Source: Tsuneonella rigui (lineage in GTDB: Bacteria; Pseudomonadota; Alphaproteobacteria; Sphingomonadales; Sphingomonadaceae). Taken from it: a stretch of DNA of 64,000 nt. Location of the stretch: positions 26,247 through 90,246 of the forward strand of contig NZ_RSEL01000003.1 of NCBI RefSeq assembly GCF_003958625.1, given 5' to 3'. How positions within the stretch are numbered: position 1 is the first letter of the stretch; the number at the start of each line of letters is the position of its first letter. The translations under genes were made by a program, and so were the position numbers. Below, piece by piece: positions 8,517 to 16,796 of the stretch. Below the pieces are notes generated by a model. It ran no database searches, was not told the origin of the DNA, and saw only the letters and a list, made by a program, of their open reading frames with translations.

Positions 8517-9325
8517 GCGATCCGCTCGAGCGGATAGCGGCGGCGCTCGAACGGCTGGCTCCCGCGCCTGCAGCGAACACCGATTGGACTGCCTATCCCG
8601 CCTACGTGTGGGACGGCTCCGCTGCACGCGGGATCGAGCGGATCGAAGCGCCGGCGCTTGGTCAACTGATCGGGATCGATCGGCAGAAGACGCAGGTCGC
8701 GGAGAACATCGCCCGCCTCGCGCGCGGTGCGGCGGCGCACGACATGCTGCTGTGGGGCGCGCGCGGGATGGGCAAGAGCGCGCTCGTCCGCGCCGCGACG
8801 ATCGCCGCGCAAGGCCAAGGCTCGCTCGCGCTGGTGCAGGTCGCCGCCGATGCGCTGCCGAGCCTGCCCGCCTTGTTCGCCAACCTCGCCGGGCGACCGC
8901 GCAACTTCCTCGTCTATCTCGACGACCTCGGCTTCGCGGAGGGCGACTCCAGCGGCCCGCGTCACTTGCGTTCGTGGCTCGAAGGCGGGGTCGAGGCACG
9001 GCCCTGCAACGTCCGGCTCGCGGTGACCAGCAACCGCCGCGCGATCGTCCCGCGCCACGGCGCCGAGCAGGACGATCCGCTCAACCCGCGCGATGCGCTC
9101 GACGACCTGCAGGCACTCGCCGACCGCTTCGGCCTCGCGATCGGGTTCCACAATGCGAGCCAGGACGATTACCTCGGCATCGTCGCCGCCTACGCCGACC
9201 CGCTCGGGCTCGCGTGGGACCAGGCCGACGCGCTCGAGTGGGCCAAGCGGCGCGGCGCGCGCTCGGGCCGCACCGCGTGGCAATATGTCACCGAGCTCGC
9301 CGGCCGCGCGGGACGGCAGCTCTAG
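8513..9325 (+). CDS. DUF815 family AAA-type ATPase
   Basis: A 270-residue P-loop ATPase. Walker A is GARGMGKSALVR (about residue 80), Walker B is FLVYLDDLGF, and a sensor-like Asn lies in RLAVTSNRR. The DUF815 family contains uncharacterised single-domain ATPases that are widespread in proteobacteria. It is coupled to the acyl-CoA dehydrogenase by a 4-base overlap; no functional link is known. The absence of a signal peptide suggests a cytosolic location. Confidence 0.88.
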   Translation: MSDPLERIAAALERLAPAPAANTDWTAYPAYVWDGSAARGIERIEAPALGQLIGIDRQKTQVAENIARLARGAAAHDMLLWGARGMGKSALVRAATIAAQGQGSLALVQVAADALPSLPALFANLAGRPRNFLVYLDDLGFAEGDSSGPRHLRSWLEGGVEARPCNVRLAVTSNRRAIVPRHGAEQDDPLNPRDALDDLQALADRFGLAIGFHNASQDDYLGIVAAYADPLGLAWDQADALEWAKRRGARSGRTAWQYVTELAGRAGRQL

Positions 9326-9329
9326 CGCC

Positions 9330-10790
9330 TCACTCCGCCGTGATCTGCGCGAAGTCGTCGCCGAAGCTCGCCGCGTTGCCGCGCAGCTCGCGCTGGGGCG
9401 GCAGGCGGTCGCCGCCGAGCCGGCCGATCGCCGCCGCCGGCTTGGCCCCCGGGGCGGTCACCCGCCAGATGATGCCGGCAGTGTCGTCGGTCACCAGCAG
9501 CGCGCCGTCCTTGGCGAACGCGACCCAGGTCGGCCGGCCGCGCGTGGTCTTGCCGTCCTTCGCCAGGAAGCCGGTCAGCAGCGGCACCGGCTTGCCCGCC
9601 GGGTTGCCGCGCGCATCGAACGGCACGTAGATCACGTCATAGCCCGACTTGGGCTCGCGGTTCCACGAGCCGTGCCGCGCGATCACCGCGCCTGAGGCGA
9701 ACTTGTCGCCGAGCGTTTCGCCGCCGCTGGTGAACGCAAGGCCGAGCGCCGCGACGTGCGGTCCCAGCGCATAGCGCGGGATGCGGATGTAGGTCTGGTT
9801 GAACCCGTCGGGCTGCGGCGCCTCGACCCGCTCGTCGAAGGTGTTGCGCCACCACACCCATGGCCATCCGTAGTCGGTGCCGATCGGCACATCGGTCAGG
9901 TAATCGGGCACCATGTCCGAGCCCAGCATGTCGCGTTCGTTGACCGTCGACCACAGCTCGCCGCTCCAGGGGCTGAAAGCGAGGCCGTTGGGGTTGCGCA
10001 TGCCGCGGGCGAACAGGCGGCCGCTCTTCTTGTCCAGGTTGTAGTTCCAGATCGCGGCGCGGCCGGTCTCGGCCTCGATCCCGTTCTCGGCGATGTTCGA
10101 AGCGGAGCCGACGGTGACGTAAAGGTCCTTGCCGTCGGGCGAGAGTGCGACGTTGCGCATCCAGTGATTGCCGCCGCCGGGCAGGTCCATCAGCTTAACC
10201 GGCTTGCCCTCGAGACTGGTCGCGCCGAGCGCGTAGGGAAACGCCAGCAGCGCATTGTGATTGCCGACGTAAAGCGTGCCGTCCTTCCACGCCATGCCGC
10301 CGGGCGAAGAGAGCGCGGGGTTCGCCAGCAGCGTGCGCTGATCCGCGCGGCCGTCGCCGTCGGTGTCGCGCAGCAGCGCGATCTTGTTGGGCGTCGGCAC
10401 GTCCGCGCCGGCTTTGCGGAAGAGGAACTTCTGCACCATCCCGGTCAGCCCGCCCGGATCGCCCGAGCCAGGCCGGTTGGTCAGCGTGACCAGCACATCG
10501 CCGTTGGGCAGCACCAGCATCACGCGTGGGTGATCGAGCCCTTCGGCGAAACGCGTGACCGTCAGCCCTTGCGCGGGCGTGGGCGCTTCGTTCGCCTTCC
10601 AACCCACCGGCTCGGCGATACCGACGGTGGGGAAGCTCTCTGCGCGCACGTCGGTCAACTGCGGATCGGTGCCGGTGACCGCGGCGAGCGCGAGCTTCGC
10701 GCGGTCGGGGGTGGCGAGATAGGCGACGACGCCGATGATCACTAGGATCGCGACGAGGACGCCGACGAGGAACTTGCGGCCGATGCTCAT
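9330..10790 (-). CDS. PQQ-dependent sugar (aldose/sorbosone-type) dehydrogenase
   Basis: A 486-residue protein with one N-terminal membrane segment or uncleaved signal (about 5-27), then a six-bladed beta-propeller of the soluble glucose/L-sorbosone dehydrogenase family. Family motifs include GNHWMRNVALSPDGKDLYV, RGMRNPNGLAFSP and ARHGSWNREPKSGYDV. It would oxidise a sugar or sugar-derived aldehyde in the periplasm using PQQ. No PQQ biosynthesis genes are in the window, so cofactor supply is unknown. Convergent with the DUF815 gene, divergent from msrC. Confidence 0.88.
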   Translation of the reverse strand: MSIGRKFLVGVLVAILVIIGVVAYLATPDRAKLALAAVTGTDPQLTDVRAESFPTVGIAEPVGWKANEAPTPAQGLTVTRFAEGLDHPRVMLVLPNGDVLVTLTNRPGSGDPGGLTGMVQKFLFRKAGADVPTPNKIALLRDTDGDGRADQRTLLANPALSSPGGMAWKDGTLYVGNHNALLAFPYALGATSLEGKPVKLMDLPGGGNHWMRNVALSPDGKDLYVTVGSASNIAENGIEAETGRAAIWNYNLDKKSGRLFARGMRNPNGLAFSPWSGELWSTVNERDMLGSDMVPDYLTDVPIGTDYGWPWVWWRNTFDERVEAPQPDGFNQTYIRIPRYALGPHVAALGLAFTSGGETLGDKFASGAVIARHGSWNREPKSGYDVIYVPFDARGNPAGKPVPLLTGFLAKDGKTTRGRPTWVAFAKDGALLVTDDTAGIIWRVTAPGAKPAAAIGRLGGDRLPPQRELRGNAASFGDDFAQITAE

Positions 10791-10851
10791 GAGCCAAGCG
10801 TAGGACGCCGAGCGGCTTGCGGCAACGGCGTGCTACACTACATGCCGGCCC

Positions 10852-11334
10852 ATGTACGATTTCCGCCCCGATGCCGCGCTCGGCAAGCCCGAGCTCTACC
10901 GCCAGCTCACCGATGCCGCCGCCGCGCTGACCGAGGGCGAACGCGACGGGATCGCCAACATGGCCAATGTGGCGGCGCTGGTCTGGGAGTATCTGCCCGA
11001 TCTCAACTGGGCGGGGTTCTACCGCACAGTTGGGGGGGAACTCGTACTCGGCCCGTTCGCTGGCCGGCCGGCCTGTATCCGCATCCCGTTCGGACAGGGC
11101 GTATGCGGCGCTGCGGCGGCGAGCGCAACGACCCAGCTGGTGCCCGACGTGCATGCCTTCCCCGGTCACATCGCCTGCGACGCCGCCAGCCGCTCCGAGC
11201 TAGTGGTGCCGGTCGTGCGCGATGACGCGGTGATCGCGGTGATCGACCTCGACAGTCCGAGTCCGGCGCGCTTCGATGCCGAGGATGCAGCCGGCGTCGA
11301 AGCGCTCGCCGCGATGCTGGCCTCGCGCATTTAG
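10852..11334 (+). CDS. msrC: Free methionine-(R)-sulfoxide reductase (GAF domain)
   Basis: A 160-residue single GAF-domain enzyme that reduces free L-methionine-(R)-sulfoxide. The three family cysteines are present at Cys75, Cys85 and Cys109, with the same 10- and 24-residue spacing as Cys84, Cys94 and Cys118 of E. coli fRMsr. Flanking motifs are PFGQGVCG and ACDAASRSE. It protects against oxidative damage in the cytosol. The gene stands alone, divergent from the sugar dehydrogenase. Confidence 0.92.
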   Translation: MYDFRPDAALGKPELYRQLTDAAAALTEGERDGIANMANVAALVWEYLPDLNWAGFYRTVGGELVLGPFAGRPACIRIPFGQGVCGAAAASATTQLVPDVHAFPGHIACDAASRSELVVPVVRDDAVIAVIDLDSPSPARFDAEDAAGVEALAAMLASRI

Positions 11335-11443
11335 CGACCCGTTTCGGGACGGCCGCGCGGGGCCACTTGGGCCGCCGCGTAAGGAGATGCTAAATTTTCC
11401 GTTAACGCGCGCCGACTCGGGCGCCCGCACAACGGGGAATCAC

Positions 11444-12334
11444 ATGCGTCTGCCAGTTGCTCGCCGCCTTCTCGCTATCTCCGCCGCTGCCGGCGCGCTT
11501 GCTGTGGGTGCGCCTGCGGTGGCCCAGGAGGCGGGGAGCTACGAATATGCGCAGCCCGCGCCCGCTGGCGCGGTGGTGTTCCGCAGCGACCCAATGGTTC
11601 AGGCGCTGCCCCTGCCGCCCGCTCCGCCGCCTCCGCCGGTGGCCGGAGAATGGGTCGAGGACGCGGCGGATCTGCCGCCGCCACCTCCGATGCCGCCGAT
11701 GCCCCCCGTGCCGCCCGCGCCGCCCGAAGTGGTCTATGCAGCACCGCCCGCCGCGTACGCCGTGCCGCACACCTATGGCGCACCCTATCACTACCCGGGC
11801 GCCTATCCCGGTTACGCCCAAACGCTGCCGCCGCAGTTCGACCGCGACGGCTGGCTCGCCAATTGCCATGAGCGAATCCGCGGGGTCGATCGCAAGGATC
11901 GCGCGGGCGTGATCGGCGGGTTGCTCGGCGCGGTGGTGGGCGGCGTCGTCGGCAACCGGGCGTGGGATTCCAAGCGTCTCGCCGGCACCTTGCTGGGCGC
12001 GGGCGTGGGCGGGATCGCCGGGGTCGCGATCGGCACCGCGATCGGCGCGGTCGGTGAGCGGCGGCACGAGGACGAGTGCGCGTTCTACCTCGATCGCTAC
12101 ATGGCGAACGGATACGGCCATCCGGGCTACGGCTACGGATACCCCGGCTACGGTTACGGGTACGGCGGCTACGCGCTGGTCCCGGTGCTGGTCGCCGTCC
12201 CGCAGCGCCAGGTCGTACGCGAGACGGTGACCGAGGAGTGGGTCGACGTGCCGGTGCGCAGCCGCTCGATTCCGCCGCGCCACCACCCGGCGCCGCGCCC
12301 GGCCAAGCCGACCAAGTACATCAAGACCCGCTGA
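11444..12334 (+). CDS. Glycine-zipper (2TM) envelope protein
   Basis: A 296-residue exported protein. The signal peptide is residues 1-27 (cleavage after AVA). A Pro-rich spacer (about 60-100) is followed by a glycine-zipper hairpin at about 150-205 with GGLLGAVVGGVVGNR and GAGVGGIAGVAIGTAIGAVG, typical of outer-membrane or inner-membrane Rick_17kDa-like proteins. A GYGYGYPGYGYGYGG stretch and a basic C-terminus follow. An upstream in-frame ATG at 11276 would put the signal peptide internally and is rejected. Its last 14 bases overlap the end of the convergent usher gene. Confidence 0.82.
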   Translation: MRLPVARRLLAISAAAGALAVGAPAVAQEAGSYEYAQPAPAGAVVFRSDPMVQALPLPPAPPPPPVAGEWVEDAADLPPPPPMPPMPPVPPAPPEVVYAAPPAAYAVPHTYGAPYHYPGAYPGYAQTLPPQFDRDGWLANCHERIRGVDRKDRAGVIGGLLGAVVGGVVGNRAWDSKRLAGTLLGAGVGGIAGVAIGTAIGAVGERRHEDECAFYLDRYMANGYGHPGYGYGYPGYGYGYGGYALVPVLVAVPQRQVVRETVTEEWVDVPVRSRSIPPRHHPAPRPAKPTKYIKTR

Positions 12335-14807
12335 GCGCGACCGCGCGGCGCGGAGGGCGCTCGCGCTTCTTGCGATCCTTTGCGGCGATTCGCCCGGTGG
12401 TGAGCTGACCGTCGCCCGCGCCGTCATTGGCGATCGCCGCGGGTTGGCAGGCGAGCGGGTGGTCGTCTCCCCTCTCGAGCGCGACGCCCTTGAGATCCAC
12501 CACGCAGAACTGCCCGGCATTGCCGACCATCAGGCGTGTATCGCCGGTGCCGGCGTTGATCTCCGCGACCCCGTCGAAACCGACGATGGTCGTCTCGCCC
12601 GACGGCAGCGCCTTGACCGGCAGGCCCGCGGGCAGTGGTTGGCCGCTGGGGTCGGTAAGCTTGCGCAGGACGGGGCGGAAGCGCAGCGTTTCGATGTCCA
12701 CCAGCGCCACAGCGCGGCGCGGCACGCGGATGAAGTGGGTGGTCTCGCGCACCAGGGCGTCGGCGGGGAGCTTGTCGGCCTTGACGTCGATCTTGATCGT
12801 CGCCTGCGCGGGGATGTCCTGCACCAGCAGCAGCCCGCTCTCGTCGGTCACGCCGACATCCTGGTTCTCGCGGGTGATCGGGATCCCGCCGACCTTGCCG
12901 GTGCGCACCAGCGCATAGCTGCCGCCCGACTGGTTGCGCGCGAACACCGTCCCGCCCGCGAGCAGCAGCGTGCCGCGCGCATTGGCGCGGGCGGCGAACT
13001 TGCCGTCGACCTCCTCGATCTGGCCGTCGAGGAACACCCGCCGGTCGCGCCAGGTCAGGCCGCCGGTCAGCCGCTGGCTGGTCTCCGAGACGTTCATCTG
13101 CCCCCGATAGCCGAACTCGCCGTCGGCTTGCGCATCGTGCGCGTAGGTTGCCGAGCCAGCCAGGTTACCATCGTCGTAGCTGGCATAGGCACCCGCATTG
13201 GTTCGCCCGCCCAGGCTGAGCGAGATGCCGATGGCCGCCGAGTACGCGGTGCCGCTGTTCCCGCGCCGCATGCCGCCGCCCGCGAACAAAGTCGCGCGCT
13301 TGGAAAGCCGGGCGCGGAAGTTGGCGTTGAGCACCTCGCTATCGCGGTCACCCAGGCCCGTCGGCAACAAGCTGCGGTACTGCTGCCGGGCGTACGACAG
13401 CTGCAGCTCGCTATCGGCGCTAAAGCGGTAGAAGAACTGCGCCGCGTATTCCCGCGGGGGTGGATCGTCGCCGAGCCGGGTGGCGACATCGCGGTAGTTT
13501 GCACTCGGCAAAGTTGCGCGAATGCTTCCGCCCAACTTCGGCCCGACCGATTCGAGCGCGACATGGAGCAAAGTACCCGTTCCGGCGATGGAATCGCGGC
13601 TCATGCGCGCTTCTACGGTCGCCAGCGCGACTTTGGCGATCACGAAGTCGCCCCGGACGCCGGCATTGCCGACACCTTGCGTCCACTCGCCACTCGCCTC
13701 GAGCGTCAGATACGACGAAAGGCCCCGCCTGACATAGGCGGTGGCCGCAAGTTGTCCGTAGTCGTTGCTGACGATGCCGTATCGTCGTCGGACGAATCCG
13801 GCGTTGACCGCGAAGTCCGTGGTGTGCGGCGCGAGCAATTCGTTGGAGATGTAGAACCGCGCGGTCTGGACGACTTCGCGCCCCAGCGCGTCGCGCAGGA
13901 TCACTGACGCCTCGCCCCGGCCGGGCTGGCTGGGCACGTTGCGCACGGTGAAGTCGCCTGGCGCAACTTCTCCCAGTTGGTAGCGCTGGTCGCCCGCAAG
14001 CACGTCGATCGTGGTCGGGACCGCGACGCTGCCGGCGAATTCGGGCAGCGGCACGGTCACGAGATCGGGCCTGAGGTCGAAATCGGAGGCGATCTGCACA
14101 CCGCCCATGCGTACCGCGCGCTGGCTCTGGCTGCCGGCGCTGACGAAGTCACCCACCGAGGCGCTCCAGCCTTTCTCAGGGAACGCGAGCCGCGCAGTGG
14201 TATCGAGCCGCAACAGGGCGGGCGAGCCGAGCTGCGGATCGGTCGCCGCGCGGGCGCTGCTGTTGAGCGCGAAGTTGCCGTAGACGACTGTCGCGGAGAC
14301 CAGCCCGCCGGCGCTCGAGTGCCCACGCGCGACCGTGGCGGTAAGGTCGTAGTCCACCCGCAGCGCCAGCAGCGGCGCGCTTTCGCTGGCCGCTTCCCCG
14401 CGCGCGGCGAAGTCCTTGAGGTTGTCGCCGTCGCCGTGGCGAAACAGCTTCACGCTCAGCCGCTGGCGCAGGCTGTCGTACTTCCATTCGTAGAGCTTGA
14501 GATCGGCCAACTTGATCGGCCCATCGACGCCATCGGGTACCGGCAGGCCGGCGGCGCGGGCGTCTTCGGCGTTGATCGTCAGCGCGCTGCCCGAGCCCGC
14601 GACCGTGATCATGCGCGCGCGGCTGCGGCCGTCGACGGTGATCTCCGACAGGCGCGGGCCGTCGTCGGGACGGACGGTCTGGGCGGTCAGGCCCTTGGGA
14701 AGTTCGAAAGGGTCGCTCTGCGCCGCGAGCGGGGTGCCGGCGAGTGCCGCCAGCGCCGCGATCAGGGCAGAGGAGGGCCTAGCTGCACGTCGAGCGAGGC
14801 TGGGCAT
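12321..14807 (-). CDS. Fimbrial outer-membrane usher protein (Csu-type)
   Basis: An 828-residue outer-membrane usher with a signal peptide (about 1-29, ending LAAQ). It has an N-terminal chaperone-subunit docking domain, a large beta-barrel region and C-terminal domains with paired Cys (GQFCVVDLKG ... HPLACQP). It would secrete and assemble spore coat U-type pilin subunits delivered by the upstream chaperone. The length fits CsuD-like ushers. The C-terminus ends in an unusual basic tail, DRKKRERPPRRA. It overlaps the chaperone gene by 29 bases and the convergent glycine-zipper gene by 14. Confidence 0.9.
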   Translation of the reverse strand: MPSLARRAARPSSALIAALAALAGTPLAAQSDPFELPKGLTAQTVRPDDGPRLSEITVDGRSRARMITVAGSGSALTINAEDARAAGLPVPDGVDGPIKLADLKLYEWKYDSLRQRLSVKLFRHGDGDNLKDFAARGEAASESAPLLALRVDYDLTATVARGHSSAGGLVSATVVYGNFALNSSARAATDPQLGSPALLRLDTTARLAFPEKGWSASVGDFVSAGSQSQRAVRMGGVQIASDFDLRPDLVTVPLPEFAGSVAVPTTIDVLAGDQRYQLGEVAPGDFTVRNVPSQPGRGEASVILRDALGREVVQTARFYISNELLAPHTTDFAVNAGFVRRRYGIVSNDYGQLAATAYVRRGLSSYLTLEASGEWTQGVGNAGVRGDFVIAKVALATVEARMSRDSIAGTGTLLHVALESVGPKLGGSIRATLPSANYRDVATRLGDDPPPREYAAQFFYRFSADSELQLSYARQQYRSLLPTGLGDRDSEVLNANFRARLSKRATLFAGGGMRRGNSGTAYSAAIGISLSLGGRTNAGAYASYDDGNLAGSATYAHDAQADGEFGYRGQMNVSETSQRLTGGLTWRDRRVFLDGQIEEVDGKFAARANARGTLLLAGGTVFARNQSGGSYALVRTGKVGGIPITRENQDVGVTDESGLLLVQDIPAQATIKIDVKADKLPADALVRETTHFIRVPRRAVALVDIETLRFRPVLRKLTDPSGQPLPAGLPVKALPSGETTIVGFDGVAEINAGTGDTRLMVGNAGQFCVVDLKGVALERGDDHPLACQPAAIANDGAGDGQLTTGRIAAKDRKKRERPPRRAVALSGS

Positions 14808-15525
14808 CGACCGTCCGGCCGTCGATCGAGACGGTGACGGTCACCGGTCCCAATGAACAGGCGTTCTCCACGGGCCAGGCGATGGTCGAGTTACCCAGGA
14901 CATAGCGCAGCGAATTGCGCTCGACCGGCACCGATGTGCCGTTCGCTGTCTTGACGTCCAGTTGCAGGACGCGCGCGGTCGCGCCGCCGGTGTTCGCAAG
15001 CTCGATCCCGTTCACGCCGATCCGCCAGTCGAGCTGGGCGGGGGCGGTCTTGGCGCGGTCGAGGAACATCGGCACGGCAAAGCGAATGCGCGCTTCCGCG
15101 GCGCCCGCACGGGCAGCGGCGGGATCCGGCAACTGGTCGACGACCAGCCGGTAGCGTTTCTCGCCCGGCGAGGCCGCACCCGAGCGCAGCACGCGCACGA
15201 TCTGCGTCTCTCCCGGCGGGATGGAGGCAATGGACGGAGAAATCGTCAGGTCCGAGCTCGCTTCGTACACGTCCTCGCCGCCCGCCTGGCTCCAGGCGAA
15301 CAGACGGGACTGCACCGGCAGGGCGCGTTCCGACGTATTGGTCAGCATGACCGTGGCACCGCGGTCGGCATCGTCGATTTCGATGCGCAGCGGGCTGATG
15401 GCGAGACCCGCGCCGAACTCGCCGGGGGCGGCCGGCGCGGGGCTCGTCAGGAGCATTCCGGAGAGGCACGATCCGCCGATCGTCAGTGCGGCCAAGGCGC
15501 GCAGGGTATGGATACGGCGGATCAT
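14779..15525 (-). CDS. Periplasmic fimbrial chaperone (PapD-like, Csu-type)
   Basis: A 248-residue chaperone with a signal peptide (about 1-33). Two Ig-like domains follow, with the N-terminal FISPLRIEID-type strand (here LAISPLRIEIDD) and the domain-1 motif SIASIPPGETQIVRVLR. The RYRLVVDQLP segment also matches the family. It would cap spore coat U subunits by donor-strand complementation. A GTG directly before the ATG (15528) is an equally possible start; both follow GGAG. The end overlaps the usher gene. Confidence 0.88.
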   Translation of the reverse strand: MIRRIHTLRALAALTIGGSCLSGMLLTSPAPAAPGEFGAGLAISPLRIEIDDADRGATVMLTNTSERALPVQSRLFAWSQAGGEDVYEASSDLTISPSIASIPPGETQIVRVLRSGAASPGEKRYRLVVDQLPDPAAARAGAAEARIRFAVPMFLDRAKTAPAQLDWRIGVNGIELANTGGATARVLQLDVKTANGTSVPVERNSLRYVLGNSTIAWPVENACSLGPVTVTVSIDGRTVDAQPRSTCS

Positions 15526-15548
15526 CACGTGTCTCTCCGGGAAAGGGC

Positions 15549-16025
15549 TCAGTAGTTGACGGTGACCGTCACGGTGTCCTTGTAGTCACCGGCGGCAACC
15601 GCGGTCTGCACCGGCACGCGGCCGTACAGGGTCATCGCCTGCTCGGTGCCGTCGCCCACGCCGGTCTTGCCCGCGGTCGGGCTCCAGGCGGCGGTGCGGC
15701 TCGAATCCGAGTAGATGTCGTAGTTCACGGTCGCCGACGAGGTGGTCGACAGCAGCTTGCGCTGGGTGGTCGCACCGGCGTTGGCACCGTAGCTGACGAA
15801 CACCGTGTAGGGCGCGGTCGGGGTGCACTTCACGGTGGTGGCCGACGAGGTGTCGATGTTGGCGGCGAACGAGTTGGTCGTGCCGAAGTCGAGCGGCTGC
15901 GCGGTGACGCTGCAGGCCGAGCTGACGTTGAGCGAAACCTGGACGGTGCCGGTGGCGGTACCCGCGAGGGCCGGCGTCGAGGCGATGGCGGCAGCGGCCG
16001 CGATCCCGAAAGCAATCTTACGCAT
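15549..16025 (-). CDS. Spore coat U domain fimbrial subunit 1
   Basis: A 158-residue exported pilin of the SCPU family (archaic chaperone-usher pili, like CsuA/B). The signal peptide is residues 1-21 (ending ALAG). The mature domain has the conserved Cys pair (SSACSVTAQPLDFGT and TVKCTPTAPYTV), the GYGANAG-like strand, and the C-terminal VPVQTAVAAGDYKDTVTVTV motif. It is the gene next to the chaperone. Its leader carries a 14-base element (16032-16045) shared with the upstream subunit gene. Confidence 0.9.
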   Translation of the reverse strand: MRKIAFGIAAAAAIASTPALAGTATGTVQVSLNVSSACSVTAQPLDFGTTNSFAANIDTSSATTVKCTPTAPYTVFVSYGANAGATTQRKLLSTTSSATVNYDIYSDSSRTAAWSPTAGKTGVGDGTEQAMTLYGRVPVQTAVAAGDYKDTVTVTVNY

Positions 16026-16031
16026 TATGTA

Positions 16032-16045
16032 TTCCCCTAACGATC
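16032..16045 (-). promoter_or_regulatory. Shared extended ribosome-binding-site element, fimbrial subunit 1
   Basis: On the minus strand this reads GATCGTTAGGGGAA and ends 6 bases before the ATG. The same 14-mer with one change precedes the other subunit gene at 16706-16719. It includes the GGGGAA ribosome-binding site. Confidence 0.5.
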
Positions 16046-16146
16046 GGCAGTAAAAGCCGCCGCCGTTGATACGGGCAATTACTTGCCAATTCGCTAATCG
16101 TATTTACGACGTTAGCGCTCCGGTATGGGAGAATACCTAGGATGTG

Positions 16147-16165
16147 ATGGTTAATTCGGAGTAAA
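16147..16165 (-). promoter_or_regulatory. CtrA-like box upstream of fimbrial subunit 1
   Basis: On the minus strand: TTTA, 7 bases, TTAACCAT. This matches TTAA-N7-TTAACCAT at all but one position. It lies about 120 bases upstream of the subunit ATG inside the 175-base gap between the two subunit genes, the only clear spacer for an internal promoter. Confidence 0.35.
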
Positions 16166-16200
16166 CGCTTAACCACGCGCACAACGATCGCGCGAATCGC

Positions 16201-16701
16201 TCAGAAATTGAGCGTGACCGTCAGCGTGTCCTTGTAGCCGCCAGCGGGAATCAGTGCGGCGATCGTCACCCTGCCGTAGACGGGAATGCTCTGCGCCGCG
16301 CCGGTGCCCGAATTGCCGGCGAAGTTCTTGCCGGCGCCCTTGCCCCACACCGCAGTCCGTGCCGCGTTGAAGTAGACATTGTACGGGATCGTCGCACCGC
16401 CGGCGCTGATCATGCGGCGCTTGTTGGTGGCCTGGGGCTGCGCGCCGTCGTCGATGTCGATCGAGTAGTCGGTGTTGGGCGTGCACTTTACCGTCAGGTT
16501 GGTCGACGAATCGATGATCAGGCCGATGAGCGGATTGGGCGCTACGAACATCAGGTCCGACGTCTGCAGCGAACAGCCGCTCACCACGGTGACCTTGGCA
16601 TCGACTGTGTTGGTCGCCTGGCCCGCGAGCGCAGGGGTGCCGGCGGCCATCAGCCCCCCGGCGATCCCTATTGCTGACATGCGGCGCAGACGCCTCGTCA
16701 C
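16201..16701 (-). CDS. Spore coat U domain fimbrial subunit 2
   Basis: A 166-residue SCPU-family pilin and the first gene of the fimbrial cluster. The signal peptide ends near ALAG (about residue 27). The Cys pair (VVSGCSLQTSDLMF and TVKCTPNTDYSIDI) and the C-terminal IPAGGYKDTLTVTLNF match subunit 1. GTG start with GGGGAA 4 bases upstream; an ATG seven codons later is an alternative. Paralogue of subunit 1, from which it is separated by a 175-base spacer. Confidence 0.88.
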   Translation of the reverse strand: MTRRLRRMSAIGIAGGLMAAGTPALAGQATNTVDAKVTVVSGCSLQTSDLMFVAPNPLIGLIIDSSTNLTVKCTPNTDYSIDIDDGAQPQATNKRRMISAGGATIPYNVYFNAARTAVWGKGAGKNFAGNSGTGAAQSIPVYGRVTIAALIPAGGYKDTLTVTLNF

Positions 16702-16705
16702 GCTC

Positions 16706-16719
16706 TTCCCCCAACGATC
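16706..16719 (-). promoter_or_regulatory. Shared extended ribosome-binding-site element, fimbrial subunit 2
   Basis: On the minus strand this reads GATCGTTGGGGGAA, 4 bases before the GTG start. It is 13/14 identical to the element at 16032-16045. Confidence 0.5.
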
Positions 16720-16796
16720 CAGAGGAGAGCAATTAGGGGAATTCCGTTAGGGGAAGGTAAACGGCCCGGAAACCAGACGCCGCGACGCGGCCGCCG

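Noticed and set aside
11386..11405. TTAA-type CtrA site before the glycine-zipper gene
   Set aside because: The spacing between half-sites is 8 rather than 7 bases and the first half-site is imperfect.
12118..12173. GGCTACGG-type short repeats as a tandem array
   Set aside because: They encode the Gly-Tyr-rich stretch of the glycine-zipper protein; no spacer structure as in CRISPR.
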